From Asterias amurensis (lineage: Eukaryota; Echinodermata; Asteroidea; Forcipulatida; Asteriidae): a stretch of DNA of 64,000 bases. Location of the stretch: positions 22,552,349 through 22,616,348 of the forward strand of contig NC_092651.1 of the NCBI RefSeq assembly GCF_032118995.1. The letters run 5' to 3'. The position numbers were made by a program, and so were the translations under genes. The notes under the pieces were generated by a model that searched no databases, was not told the origin of the DNA, and was given only the letters and a program-made list of their open reading frames with translations. Shown in pieces: positions 1 to 12,633 of the stretch. Each line of letters begins with the position of its first letter. Position 1 is the stretch's first letter.

Positions 1-299
1 TGTCAAATATTGTACGGTCGAGATTCGAAACACTTTCTATGTAATGTGTTTAAATGTTAAATTCTGGGATAAAGATTATTCATTTCAGGGATGTGCTTGA
101 TTGTCTTTAAAAAAAAAACTAAAAATCAGGACAGTCTGGAGATGCGAGTCCCATCCTTGCAAGATATAGCGCTCTGCGTGGGGTTCGGGGCCCTTGTTCG
201 GGGCCCGCGCGCTCAAGGGCCCCGGGGAAATTTTGAAGTCTAGATACTCTGTAGTGTATTCTAAGCTTCCTGAGAACACCCTTTTTTTAGGTAAAACCA

Positions 300-420
300 A
301 ACTGACATTTTGGTTTTACCCTATACAGCGGTATGTGTGTTAGCACTGAAATTATACTCAGTACTTTCCCGAGCCCTGTGAACAATTTACAGGCATATTA
401 CTCGGGCAGGGTTGTATTGA
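300..420 (-). repeat. tRNA-derived SINE (family 1), partial
   Basis: Contains the family landmarks 'atgtgtgttagcactg', 'tactttcccgag' and 'aggcatattactcggg'. The tRNA-like head is missing. Confidence 0.6.
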
Positions 421-573
421 GTTTGAAACACTTTCTAAAGTACACCTCATAGTGATTTACCTACACAGGTGTGACCGGTTTTAGCAGAAAATGTTAATTA
501 AGATAATCAAATGTTCATTAGAGAATGTTGCAAGCTAATATATTTTGCGGTATTGTCAATAATTAGTGGTAGT

Positions 574-943
574 TTAAAGCCATTGGACCCTTTCGGTAAA
601 CACTATTGTCCAAGGCCCAGCCTTCGTGTATCATAACTTATATATAAAATAACAAACCTGTGAAAATTTAGGCTCAATCGGTCATCGGAGTCTGGAGAAA
701 ATAACGGGAAAACCCACCCGTGTATCCGCGCGTTTCGCCGTGTCATGACATGTGTTTAAAATAAATCCGTAATTCTCGCTAACGAGAATTGATATTGTTT
801 TACTGTTTTCTCAAAAAGTAAAGCATTTCATGGAATAATATTTCAAGGGAAGTCTTTCACCACTACCTTCTGTAAATCCTGTAAGTTATTTGTAAATCTG
901 TGAACTTTGTTTTTTCTGTACCGAAAGGGTCCAATGGCTTTAA
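574..943. mobile_element. 370-bp MITE with TTAA target sites (family E)
   Basis: Left end 'TTAAAGCCATTGGACCCTTT' and right end 'AAAGGGTCCAATGGCTTTAA' are near-perfect inverted repeats of ~25 bp. A second copy is at 31190-31532. The interior shares 'aaataacaaacctgtgaaaa' with the family A element. Confidence 0.85.
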
Positions 944-1285
944 GTAAACATTAAATTGCAAGCGTCCCAACATCATTAAGTCGGTTTGGCACGCACAGCG
1001 TTGCATGTTGCATGTATGTGTTCATTGTCCATGGCATGTGAAAGGTCTGTAATGTTTTTCTTTTTAAAACACTGTGCGTGTAAAAAACAAAAAGGGAGAA
1101 AAAAACGTTCAGACAGAAAGTTCGAAAGGTTTGTTCAGGAAATTAAATGTCAACGTTTACTGATGCTGTAATAGCAATCTATGTTGGTTTTTAACTAACG
1201 ATAAAACACAAACTAATCGAGCAAGTAAACACATGTAACATAGTACTTCGTGGAAAGTACATGTCGGAGATGTCATTGTATTGTC

Positions 1286-1649
1286 TTAAAGGGTGTATAT
1301 AACTTTTGTAGGACAAAAAAACACAATGTCCACAGATTTACACTAAACTTACACAGTTTGAAGATAATGATAGTAGAAAGCTTCCCTGAAAAAATTATGT
1401 GCTGAGGTGCTGTAGTTTTTGAGAAATGAGTAAAACAATGTCATGAAAATAATTGTCGTCTCATGAGACGAAAATTATTTTAGGCATTTACAAACGTATT
1501 TTTATGAAATTGTTTTACTCATTTCTCAAAAACTACAACACGTTGGTAAGTAATATTTAAAGGGAAGATTTCCACTATCATTATCTTCAAACCCTTTAAT
1601 TTGTTTTTGAAATCTATGAACATTTTGAAAAGGTACCCAAATCCTTTAA
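1286..1649. mobile_element. ~364-bp TTAA-flanked MITE related to family E
   Basis: Ends 'TTAAAGGGTGTATATAAC' and 'GGTACCCAAATCCTTTAA' form imperfect inverted repeats. Internal inverted arms 'tttttgagaaatgagtaaaac' and 'gttttactcatttctcaaaaac' flank a central hairpin around 1450-1480. Confidence 0.7.
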
Positions 1650-2097
1650 CAGGCAGCTGTGTACACACTATGCTAATGGTAAATGCTGATATTGACCGTC
1701 AATGTGGATATGACGTAGAACCACAGTAAGTTTTCATATTCATGCTTTCATATTGAACAACTTGTTCCTGACATTGCTATACCCAGAGAGCAGTTCAAAT
1801 CCCCCACAATGTTTTCGTGTAAGCCACAAACGAAACATCATTAAACCCGCCAGACATTCCGGTCGAGGCTGGGTCGTCACAATATAGTCCGTGATTTTGT
1901 AATTCTATACCCGTAGTTTTCAAAATGCACTGGACCGGAAAGCTCCAATGTGTAAGGGTTGTGATTTAAAAAGTCTTCTATACGGGAAGATGTTGTTTAA
2001 CTGCGTATTAACTGCAAGTTAGCAGAAAATAAATTGTGAAACAAAAAAGGGGCCGAGCGTGTCGGCCGTCAAAACACGCTTACAAATAGACGCGTAT

Positions 2098-2320
2098 AGA
2101 CAAGTCGTTAAATGTCTGTCGCGGTGAAACTATAACGTTCTCTCGTAAGTACACTGCAAGACTTCTGCTCTGCGCGAGACTGCTGCGTTATCACGACTAC
2201 GGTTAATTAATTGGACCGTCGCTAGTCGTGAGAGCAACAGTCTCGCCCAGTGCAGCCCTCGCTCGCGGGATAGTTACGAGGATGCCGTTTCACCGCGACA
2301 GACATTTAACGACTAGTCCA
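2098..2320. mobile_element. Foldback element, ~220 bp
   Basis: Left arm 'GTCGTTAAATGTCTGTCGCG' and right arm 'CGCGACAGACATTTAACGAC' are inverted repeats of ~30 bp. The GC-rich middle also folds ('gcgagactg...cagtctcgc'). Confidence 0.75.
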
Positions 2321-2774
2321 AAGTCTACAGCTATAGGTGAGTTTGCATTGATAGTTCGATTAATTGTGATTGAAAAAGATTGAGTTTCTAATGAGTGCCT
2401 GTACAAAATATTTCAAAGGGAACGTATTAGCACTCTTAAAATAAATGGATATGATAACTATCGGCTAGAAGCCGACAACAGCTTTTGATATATCAAGAAT
2501 TTTGAAAAACATTTCACTCTGAAGTAATATGGTTTTGGGAAAATTTATCAGGGTTTTTTATGCTCCAAAATTTTGAATCGCAGTAAAGCTTCTTATAATG
2601 TGTATTTCTAGCAGTGATTATTCTTCCTGCAAAGACAGAAAGTCACATGTTAGTTTGATTGTAATCATCTACATTTATATAGGATTAAAACAATTGAACG
2701 GTTAAAAAACCGAAGGTATACTTTGCTTTGTGGTAGGAGATCTGCTACAACGAGTACAAATTGATTATTAAGGG

Positions 2775-3128
2775 CTTAAAGACACCGGACATGTCAGTTG
2801 GTGTATCTCAACACATGCATAAAATAACAAACCTGTGAAAATTTGAGCTCAATCGGTTGTCGAAGTTGAGAGATAATATGAAAGAATAAACACCCTTGTC
2901 GCACGAAGTTGTGCGCGTTTAGAAGGGTGATTTCGAGACCTCAAATTCTGAGGTCTCAAAATCAAATTCGTGGAAAATTACTTCTTTCTCGAAAACTATA
3001 GCACTTCAGAGGGAGCCGTTCGTTACAACGTTTTTATACCATCAACCTCTCCCCATTACTTGTCACCAAGTAAGGTTTTATGCAAATTATTACTTTGAGT
3101 AATTACTAATAGTGTCCACTGCCTTTAA
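2775..3128 (+). mobile_element. Family A TIR element, ~370 bp (copy A1)
   Basis: Abundant element. Consensus right end 'AATAGTGTCCACTGCCTTTAA' is an inverted repeat of the left end; the left end of this copy is eroded. Central palindrome at 2929-2963. Confidence 0.8.
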
Positions 3129-6100
3129 GTCATGAAATTTGCAATAAATGTGGGCGTCAATATTCATGATTTTTATGGCATAAGTCGTGATTAGTTCATA
3201 AATATTGACGTCAATATATTGTGTTCGGTGTCCATCATATGGTTATACAATAAATCATTGATTACCATTCGGTCAGTTAGAGATTAAATTCTTAGTGAGA
3301 TTGAAATTATTTGGTGAAGATTCTTACACATTGAAATGGAAAAATTTTCGACAAATTTAAGCAATGTTCGGTGTCATTCATGTAGTATAATAAACCAGTA
3401 CTATTCGGAGCTTCAATTCTCAAGGAGATGAACAATACCTTCCCTTTTTAAGAATATCAGTGCAGTTTGTGACACATTGAATATGGGAATTCTAGGAAAC
3501 TTGTTATGTATTATGTATTCTAGATGATAACAGACGCAACTGATGGTCTACTGTCATGAGTCTGTGGAAACAATGCCCCCTTTCAGCCCCTCGTTATATA
3601 TCACAACAATTTTAAAATGATCAACTCGGACACACTTTCATCTAATCAGTGAATACGTTAGGCTGGAAATGGGATTGTGACACAAACATGGAATTTTACA
3701 CGTCTACGTCAAAAGCTGTGTATGAGAGTGGTTGTGACAATGAGGCTATTTTTTTTATTCTGGACATTTTTGTTGCCGGACAACGGATCCCCAAAAGGGA
3801 TAGGTAACACAAAACATTGAAAAGGTAAAACAAAAAAACTGCAAAATTTCGGTCGCTCGAAATATTATTTCGTTCCCTCGAAATCATTTCGTTACTAAGG
3901 AATAACATTTCGAGGTAATCAACCAAATATTTTGCGGGAACGAAACAATTTCAGTATATTTTGTACCCTTTAATGTTGTTTTAGCTGTACCTGTAGGGGC
4001 TCCGTACTGGACGCTACTTCGGTCCATATTTGCTTGCCGTACCTGTACTTATGTTGAGTTTTGACATTATGGGGTGCACCCAACAATATATTTTTAACAG
4101 GAAATTATAAGGAGAAGTGGTCATGCACAGACAACACCTGGGGATAGCCTACAATGTCGCTGAAGACTGCCCATCCCAATGCGCAGTCCAATTTGCCAGA
4201 CTGCATTTTCCCATGCATTGTTTTTGTTTTGACACAATGACTTCTCAAATCGCAAGTTTTCGTAACTCTCTCAATTTACAGCTCTGGTCTACGTCACTCT
4301 AGCGGTACATAATGAAAAATAGTTACCGAGGTTCATTCCTGCAAGTCTTGTACACAGCAAGTTGCTTCAAGTAAAATCCAAGTGCGTATAGGCCTACTTA
4401 AAGACAATTATTACGCTCCTAATTGGTAACTCATCAACCTGAGGCCACATATGCGGCAAATTGCATACAGGCTTCAAATGAACTGCTCATCTAAATCCTA
4501 GTCTCATGTTGAGAGAGTCTTCCCCAAAGAGGATTTCTCCGCAGTAGGTTACTAATCGGGTAGGCAAACATTGCATTACATGTTGGAGCATTGATGATGA
4601 AGGCTCCGTGCACAAACAAAGACATATACTTTCCTCACATTCACTTTGATTTTAATTTGTGATTGAACCATAATGAGAGCATAATTGACTAATAATTACA
4701 ATACATTAGCCCAGTTGTCCGTTTTGATGACGCAGAAGATGCTGACGATTAGGCAAAATTAGCAGTAAACGTAGTTTTGCACTCGATGGTGGGACTTGTA
4801 GAATCTGGATCCCTTTTGTTAAAGTCCTCGGTTTGGTTTTAACGAGAAGACACGCTTAATCCAACTGGTCTAGTTCCTGGTGTCTCCTGTTGTTGTTCTT
4901 TTTTAATTTTTATTGTGGTGTTGCCCCAGTTGGTATTTTTGAAACTGTTTTTTGTTTCTCAAATCATAATGATATAATGAACTAAAGCGCAAGAATCAAA
5001 ATGCTCGTGGAGCTGCCCAAACTTTTGTAGTTGCTTGAATCTGGGATAACTACAGTTTTCTGAATTGAATTTCAGTTGATTTATCCATTTCTAAACAATT
5101 ATCTTGTGATGAGGTCCAGGTTGAAAATAGAATTTTCTTGTGGGGGTCCATTGTACAATGTGCTCTTTTCGAAAACACAGCTTGGGTTTCGGCGTATAGC
5201 TCAGGCTCCGTCCCCCTGTTTGAAGCCCCGCAGAGAAAGCACACCCTTAATAACTGATGAAACTTTACCCAAGGCTGCCGGCATGTGCTGTGGTTTCGAA
5301 AATGCTCACAATATAGTGATTGATATTCAAACTGTACATGACAACGTCGGCATTGCCGGGTAGTACTAAAATCCGAGAACTGACGACAATTACTGACGAC
5401 ACCTGTCAAAAACAAATTTTGAGGGGCACTGAGGTGCCTTTTTGTGAACGAGTCATAAATGAATATCAAATTTAAGTTCAGTTTGTTATAAAATTTACCT
5501 GATTTAACTGATGAATAATGTATTTAAGTAAAACTAATAATTATTGTTCGCTATGTTGCCAGCTGGCCCGGATCATCATCATTCATTCTTAACCAAACTG
5601 TATTGAAAACGAATGAAGTCGGAAACCTTTGATTTTAAATAAATGGTTCGATTGAGGTATTATTATTTTGTTCTTCAATAATTATTAGTATCACTCACGA
5701 GTCCAGATTAACATGTGGCAAACACGTCTTCTCACACTCTGCTGCTGAACTTTGGGGAACAGTCTGCAAACTAATGTCCGCAATACTTCTTGAGTTGTTA
5801 ATACTGAAAACGTGTCTCTTTCCTAAATAGTAAATTTATGATTATTTTGTTCTAGCTTGTTTTAATTTACCCTTTTCTTAGTTACGCGCTTTGATCATGT
5901 TTTTGAAAAGTGCAGTATAAATACTTTTTATTTGTTTTATTTATTCAAGAGTATGAAGACATTCAATATTTTGATAAAATTTTGTTTGAAAGAAGCTTTT
6001 TACGACCTCACCATTAATGCTGGATGACCTTGATGGGGGTACAATGTAGAAGTAATCACCGACCTTAGGCCTAAGTAAAAGCTTTTAAATGGTCTTAAAG

Positions 6101-6290
6101 TAATTACGCCACGAGTTTGGAATCCTGCACACAGGGGAAATCTTTAAATCCGGTCGGGCAGACAATCAAACCGGACGTACAGAATGGTGAATATCATCTA
6201 AATCCAACTCCGTTTTGCTATGTTTATCCAGGAGGAAATTAAAGACAAATTTATGAAATCAATTTGTCGAAAGTCGAAACACACACTGGG
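3129..6290. other. Intergenic stretch without supported genes
   Basis: AT-rich DNA. Apart from the weak minus-strand C2H2-like frame at 5050-5469, I see no gene, RNA or clear repeat. Confidence 0.5.
5050..5469 (-). CDS. Weak hypothetical ORF with one C2H2-like motif
   Basis: A 139-codon minus-strand frame contains 'CRRCHVQFEYQSLYCEHFRNH', which has C-x2-C-x12-H-x3-H spacing and the Phe in the right place, then a further Cys pair 'CFLCG'. Read as minus strand, an 'ttttag' before and a 'GG|gtaaag' after the motif could bound an exon of roughly 90 nt. There are no neighbouring exons and no recognised family, so it may be fortuitous. Confidence 0.2.
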   Translation of the reverse strand: MIFIYDSFTKRHLSAPQNLFLTGVVSNCRQFSDFSTTRQCRRCHVQFEYQSLYCEHFRNHSTCRQPWVKFHQLLRVCFLCGASNRGTEPELYAETQAVFSKRAHCTMDPHKKILFSTWTSSQDNCLEMDKSTEIQFRKL

Positions 6291-6292
6291 GA

Positions 6293-6425
6293 CAATCTAT
6301 AAGAGTTAGGACTAGTCCTAACTTAGGACTTGACCTAGGATATACTAAAAACTTAAGGCTAGTCTCTAAGTAAGGAACTCGTCCTAACTCGAGATAAGAC
6401 TCTAGAAAGTTGTGAAATCCACCCC
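6293..6425. repeat. Foldback element with 'TTAGGACTAGTCCTAA' arms (family D)
   Basis: Both arms contain repeats of 'TAGGACTAGTCC/CTAACT' in inverted orientation, and the element ends in 'gtgaaatccacccc'. Related copies at 19140-19280, 26085-26245 and 32331-32475. Confidence 0.6.
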
Positions 6426-6435
6426 TCGAAAATAA

Positions 6436-6660
6436 TAAAAGAAAAACCTTTGTTGCACAAATTGATGTGTTTTCAGATGCCTGAGAAAGGCTTCGGGCTC
6501 TAAGTCTTTATCAGTTTCAAATATTTTAGCGAGAAATTACATCTTCCTTAAAAACTACGATACTTTAGAGGGAGCCATTTTTTATATATCAACTGCAGCT
6601 CTACGTTGCTCGTCACCTAAGAAAAGTAAGGTTGAGTAAAAAGTGGCCGGTGCTTTTAAG
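6436..6660 (+). repeat. Family A element, decayed copy lacking the left end
   Basis: Shares 'gttgcacaaat', 'tttcagatgc', 'agagggagcc' and 'aagtaaggtt' landmarks in the same order as other family A copies. Confidence 0.5.
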
Positions 6661-8640
6661 TTGCCGACATACTATAAGCGTATCAGGCGCCACATTTTAT
6701 TTTCTCTTGCTATGTGTAAGGTACACATTATGTCCAGTCTATGTTCGTGACATTTTAAAATTAATATTGCCGGCGGTAGATCAGTTTGTAGATGTCAAAC
6801 AAATTCGCTGCGTCAATTTGCAGAAGTCTTCTTTAATTATCCACGGAATCTCAAGAAGTCGGCAAAATTTTTTCGATAATTGTCAAATATGACAACTACA
6901 TTGTCCAGTCTTGTAAATCACGTATACATCCACCGGCAGTGTGAACTGTTTAATAACTGTAAATTTTTGACTGTGTTGGGTGTTGCACGATTAGCTATGG
7001 GATTGTTTTTTTAGTACGATTGTCAACTCGTTAGTAATTTCTAAGAGGAATGTTTGATGATCATTCATAGCAATGAAAAATTAGTTGGTTAGAAGTGCAT
7101 CAGATTTCGATAGTCTACTGAAGCATTTTGAGAAATAGAAATCTCTTTGAAGTCACGAGTTTATGAGAGAAAAATTATTTTGTATTTTTTATTTTTTTTT
7201 TTATTTTATTCTTTTATCCCCAAAAATTTGAATCTGAGAAGAACTCCTATTGGTTATTATTTATGCGTGGAAATATCGCGGTGGATTTTCAGCAGTATCT
7301 CAAAAACGCACCACCTTTGAAAACAAAATGACAGTTTGGTTTATTGTATTGTAGTTAAAACATTCTAATGGTTCCCAAAACCAAAGGTACACTTTCTTCA
7401 ATGAAGAAAAACCCGGAAACTTATTGCAAAATGTCACCGCATGCCCAAAAGTTTCAAGTTCGTACAACATGTACATTTTTTATAACCCCAAAGCATTTCG
7501 TTTTAAGATCGTGTCAAGGAAATGCAGATACTGCTCTGCAATTTGACTGATCCAGCATTATTTATTACAGAGTTGTTCTTCCCATGTCGAGAATATTACC
7601 TAGCCTAAGATAGGTATTGGCTGACAAAGATGTTTTTTCAGTATACAATCGTATAACCCTGGTAGTTTGAAACAAAAATGTTTTGGACGAAAAATGAAAT
7701 TTTATCCCAGGGTTTATATGTAGCTTTGAAACAAATTGAAATTGCCATTTGAGATCAAGCAATCAACAAATCAAAGGTCATGTGTAGAGCGCCAAAATCA
7801 AGAGTTTAAGATCTGTAATTGAATTGTTGTTTCAAAATAATTGCCGTGAGATATAATTTGAATGTGATTTGAAGATGTTGTAATTGGCCTATCTTATTGG
7901 CGTAACTAAGACAGGTGGACTGGGTCACGTGCACAATTATAGTCAATGAGTGACTCATCAATTTATTTGAGGAAAAAAAAGGCGAAAAGTAAACGTGACC
8001 ATTTAAGGCCATGCCATGTCGATATTATAGAACCATCTAATTGAGGACAAAGTATCATCCGGTTAAAATGTGGATTGTTCTGTCCTCGCATTCAGCAGAA
8101 TTTTAATTTGATTAGCGCAGTAATTGGCAATACGACCTTTTAACGGGGTGATAAATTGCTTACAACTCAGTTTAATTGTTGCAATTTGGTTCTTTCCCAC
8201 CCAATTGTTATTTTGGTTATTCCCCCAGGAGTCGACTGCAAGAGGTCGTCCCTAACTCCCATTAAAAGTCACCAGACCAAACTGTTGTTGTTAAGCACAA
8301 ACACGATCATTAAAACGTAACGAATAAAATAAGAGGTGCGCGGTTAAAGATCATGAAAGGAAGAAATTGTCTAAGCTGCACGGCAAAGTAACATTGGATG
8401 AGATTGTGCAAATGTGAAATCTCTTCTTGGTGTTGTTGGTTCTGAAAGGAACCGTTGATTTATACAAAACCTTTTGCGATCAATATGCTCTAATTTTTCT
8501 TCGTAAAATGAATTTATTTGTAATTATGCGTTTATTGGTCCTGTGCGAATTCATAGTTCACGCCATTTAATTATACAATTCCAATGTTTTAATAGATGTT
8601 CACTTGCAATGGGGATAACGAATATTATTATTATATATAT
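6661..8640. other. Intergenic stretch without supported genes
   Basis: Only short chance frames. 7080-7400 resembles other AT-rich repeats in the window ('aaaatttgaatctgagaag', 'ggttcccaaaaccaaag'), also seen near 2500-2730, 29920-30150 and 34090-34195. Confidence 0.5.
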
Positions 8641-8644
8641 ATAT

Positions 8645-9080
8645 TTTTTTACCCATTAGACCGATGTGTATTAGCACTGTTTACTCAATACTTACCCAAG
8701 TTCTATGAACAAAAAGTATATTACTCGGTGGGATTCGAATTAAAATAGTGATAATAATAATAAACAGCAATTATAAGGCGCATTATGAATCAAAGACTCC
8801 TAAATGCGCCTAACAATAAAAAATAAAAGGCAAAAATCAAGACCAATTAAAATAATATTTAGGCTGTATACTTTTAAACCGAAAAATAACCGACATAAAA
8901 AAGATACAAAAATGCAGACAAAAGTAGATACAAATTTAAAACATTAGAAACAGCAGACCTAGAAATTGTATATAGGGCCTAAACACATAAAATGGAAAAT
9001 TTATCGAAACCACGACCTTCGCAACTCTAGAGCAGTGTCATACCAACTAGACAAACGAGATTGCCCGGTTACTATATGTT
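8645..9080 (-). repeat. SINE family 1 interrupted by a second repeat
   Basis: Outer SINE halves at ~8645-8740 ('ccgatgtgtattagcactg') and ~8996-9080 ('agagcagtgtcataccaacta') are separated by an insertion at ~8745-8995. The insertion begins (ATA)n and includes 'aaggcgcattatg', resembling the 3' end of a minus-strand retroposon (compare 43216-43400). Confidence 0.6.
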
Positions 9081-9888
9081 GTCCTCCACTTTATACTATA
9101 TTTAGCATCGTTATCCTAATTTCATTGTGCTAATTTGTTGAGCAATTAAACTACAGGCCTACCTTAGATTGGTTGGAATGTGTTAAACGTGACTTCACGT
9201 TGAGTTAGCCTTGTGCTTAGCATCCAGCCCTAGTTTTACTGCAAGACAAATTGTTAACAGTGGTCCAATTTGACAACAACTCCCTTGAGATAGTCAATGC
9301 TTGTTTTGTGTAAAAAATAAAACATAAATAAAAAGAAAAAACTTTACTCTTTGTTATTTAGTTTCACATTACTAAAAACATGCATTGTATTTATAAGTTG
9401 TTGTGTATGCAAGTCGCCAGACACATAAAAAGGCCCGAAGGCCACTTAAAGGACACTTCAATTGACATTGTCGTTGACATTGGCAGAAAAAGACCTTAAT
9501 TAAATAGAGGATTGTTTGGTTGTTGAATGTTGTAGTAATGTTTGAGATATTCAAGACTCAATGCTTGTTTTTTGGCAAAGCAAACAGAAGAACTTGGCTC
9601 TTTGTTATACAGTTTCACTTTGGTGAATAACATGCATTAGTCGTTGACATTGACAGAAAAGACCTACTTTAAACAGTGTTGAATACTGTATGCTGTAAAA
9701 CATGTTTACCATCCTCCCTGGCCCTAGTGTAATCCATGTGAACTGTACGATTGTTTATAAATTAATAATGCCATGAAGTACTAAGAGACAGAGAATTTAC
9801 ATTCGGCCCAAAATATAATTTTGTAGGTTTTGCCTAAACCACCTTGATTTAGCCTCTTGCTAAAAATCCATACCTAGCCCCCTTTCGA

Positions 9889-10041
9889 AACCACGGTTTC
9901 GGCTTCGGATTCGGCTGTGGCCCCGTCCTCTCGTCCGAAGCCCTGAGCGCGGTACGCAAAACACAAGCAATGTCAAAACAACCGCGGGGCCAACCTAGCC
10001 TGAGCCAAATCCAAAGCCAAAGCCATGGTTTCGAAAAGGAC
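9889..10041. mobile_element. Foldback element with GGTTTCGGCTTCGG-type arms
   Basis: Left arm 'TTTCGAAACCACGGTTTCGG' and right arm 'AAAGCCATGGTTTCGAAA' are inverted, with further inverted 'GGCTTCGGATTCGGCT / AGCCAAATCCAAAGCC'. Confidence 0.7.
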
Positions 10042-10754
10042 CATAACTTGAATAAAAGACAAATTGAAAGTGGTCCAGATAGACTACATCTATCGTAGAC
10101 CTTCAAGCTTCAATACTCGGCTTTTTTTTGCAGAGCTAACGGAAGAACTTTGCTCTGTGTTATTCACTTTCACATTGACGAATAACATTCATTGTATTAA
10201 TATTAGTCGTTGACATTGACTGGAGGTTTGTTTGACTGATGAATGTTGTGGTAATGTTTGCCGTCCACCCTGGGCCTTTTGCAATTCATGTGAACTGTAC
10301 AAATATTTATAAGTTAATAATGAAAGTCTAGACATAGCAACTACGGTTTTTTGATTGTGGGTGCTGCCCGTCACTTTGTTGAAGACGGTTATCATGTTAT
10401 CTGGGGCAAAATTATACAAAGACGTACTATAGGCTTTATAAAAATCGGTTGCTACAGCTATGTATAAACCTCTAATGATGCCATAAGGACTTCAACGAAT
10501 TGTGAGCCAGCGATCAAGCCTTAACCATAGCCGCAGCCGTAGCCATGAATGTGGCTGTAGCCGCTATAACATAAGACATGGCCTGACACCAAAAGGGGTC
10601 TATTTAAGCACAAAATATAGCTGTTTAAAGAACAAAAATTGTTTTGTGCTGAGAATATTAAAAGTATGCTTGCCAGCCAAAAGACCATGTCTGGATGGGG
10701 CGCAGTTGTGAGTGGTATATTGAAAAACAAAATCAAAAGTTATCAATAGGTCAG

Positions 10755-11127
10755 TTCAATTGGTAATTGTCAAAGACCAGTCTTCTCACTTGATGTATCT
10801 CCACATACGCATAAATAAAAAACGTGTGAAAGTTTGAGCTCAATTGGTCGCCGTGGTGCGAGATAATAACGTAAGAAAAAAAAAACATTGTCACACGAAG
10901 TTCTGTGCTTTCAAATGCTTGATTTCGATACATCAAATTCTAAATCTGAGGTATCGAAATCAAATTCGCGGGAAATTACTTCTTTCTTGAAAACTTTGTC
11001 ACTTCAGAGGAAGCCGTTTCTCACAATGTTTAAAACTATCAGCCTTTCCCTGTCTACTCGATACCAAGTAAGGTTTTATGCTAATAACTATTTTGAGTAA
11101 TTACCAATTTAGTGTCCTCTGCCTTAA
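10755..11127 (+). mobile_element. Family A TIR element (copy A2)
   Basis: Contains 'caaagaccagtcttctcact', the central hairpin at 10921-10961 and the right end 'agtgtcctctgcctta'. Confidence 0.8.
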
Positions 11128-11159
11128 ACTATTATTTAAGTTGTAATATAATTGTGTTT

Positions 11160-11905
11160 TATGTTTGCAGAATCTTGTTTGTTTGCAAGTATAGTTAAAG
11201 TTTGCCTAGTCTTGTTTTTTGCGAGCATTTTTGCCCAATTTCGTTTTTCTTGCGATCAAAAGTTTGAAGAATTATGTACTTATTATTATTTTGTATGTTA
11301 TTTGTTCGGCGAATTTCGGGCTTTTTTGGCAAGTAGGCCCCTGTTTGGCTGCCGAATCTTGTTTTCTTGCATCAAATGTTTGGCGAATCTTGTTTTCTTG
11401 CAGTCAAATGTTTGGCGAATCTTGTTTTCTTGCAGTCAAATTTTGGTGAATCTTGTTTTTGGCGAGTAGACATAAATGTTGGCCGAATCTTGTTAACTTG
11501 TTGCGAGTATGTTTGCCGAAGCTTGTAATTTTGATCAAAAGTGTGGAGATTCTTTTTTGATCAATTATTTGTGTGGCGAATCTAGTGGATTTTTTTTTTT
11601 TTTTTTTTGCAAGTAGGCCTTTATTATGTTTGCCGAATCTTTTATTAGCGAGAACGTTTGTCGAATTTCGCTTGTTTGGCGAACCTTTGGTGGTTATTTT
11701 GTGAGTACGTTTTTAAAGGTATATGTTTGCCAAATATTGTTTATTTGCATTTACATGTTTGACGAACCTTGTTTGCTGGAAGTATATGTTTGCCGAATCT
11801 TGTTTTATTTCGGGTATGTTTGCGCCGAATCTTGGCTTTTTTGAGCATTTTATGTCTGGCGAATCTTGTATTGTTTTGTTGTGTATTAGATTTTGGGAGT
11901 CTGGT
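11160..11905 (+). repeat. Degenerate ~30-bp minisatellite
   Basis: Many diverged copies of a unit like 'TTTGGCGAATCTTG' plus 'TTTTCTTGCAGTCAAATG'. The best three tandem units are at ~11368-11455. The repeat explains the Phe/Cys/Leu-rich open frames in this stretch, which are not genes. Confidence 0.75.
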
Positions 11906-12633
11906 TTTATTGCAAGTATTTATTCGTGCACCCTAGCACCGCGCCGTCGAGCGCACGACATTGGGCTGCATTGGACAAGACTCGTAAAAATATACTTAAA
12001 AAAACCAAGATTTGCTAAACAATAGAATGACCTACAAAAGACCTTGTTCTGTAGTTCACTGTGCTTAAATAATTGGTTGTACTGCTGCCACCTTTGGTCC
12101 ACGCCGCCTGAATAATGTCCACTGAAATAATTAACTTGAATAATTATATAATAGAATTAAAAATAAAAACCACTTGTAAAAACCGCAGGAGATTAGTGGG
12201 AAGTGTTTGTAAAGCAACACTATTGAAAACTGTTCTACGCAGTCATGACCTCGAAATATTAATTTTGACTAGATCTGTCATGCCTGCAAAGCTTGGTGTT
12301 ACCATTAAAGTTGTGTATCTTATAAGAACAGGTTATCAAGTTAATTAATTATCAAACACCAAGAGCAATCAATTGATTTATCGATTGCCAATCATCATCG
12401 ATCACGGGAGACCCACTTCAGACTGAGTTATTAAATTAAGACAATAATAAATAACATGTGGTTGCTATGACAACTGATTTGTTTCTGCTTCGTTTTTAGG
12501 GCAAGACACTTTGAGTTTCACGAGGAAATTATACAGAACTGGTTATGCAGAAACCAGCACATCAAGTTTCGCTTCGTTAAATTTAAAGTCATTTTGGGTA
12601 GTTGATGCACTGTTGAGTTAAAAAGGCCTTACC

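Noticed and set aside
11152..11844. Phe/Cys-rich reading frames that might suggest a membrane protein
   Set aside because: The frames follow a degenerate 30-bp DNA repeat and run in several frames at once.
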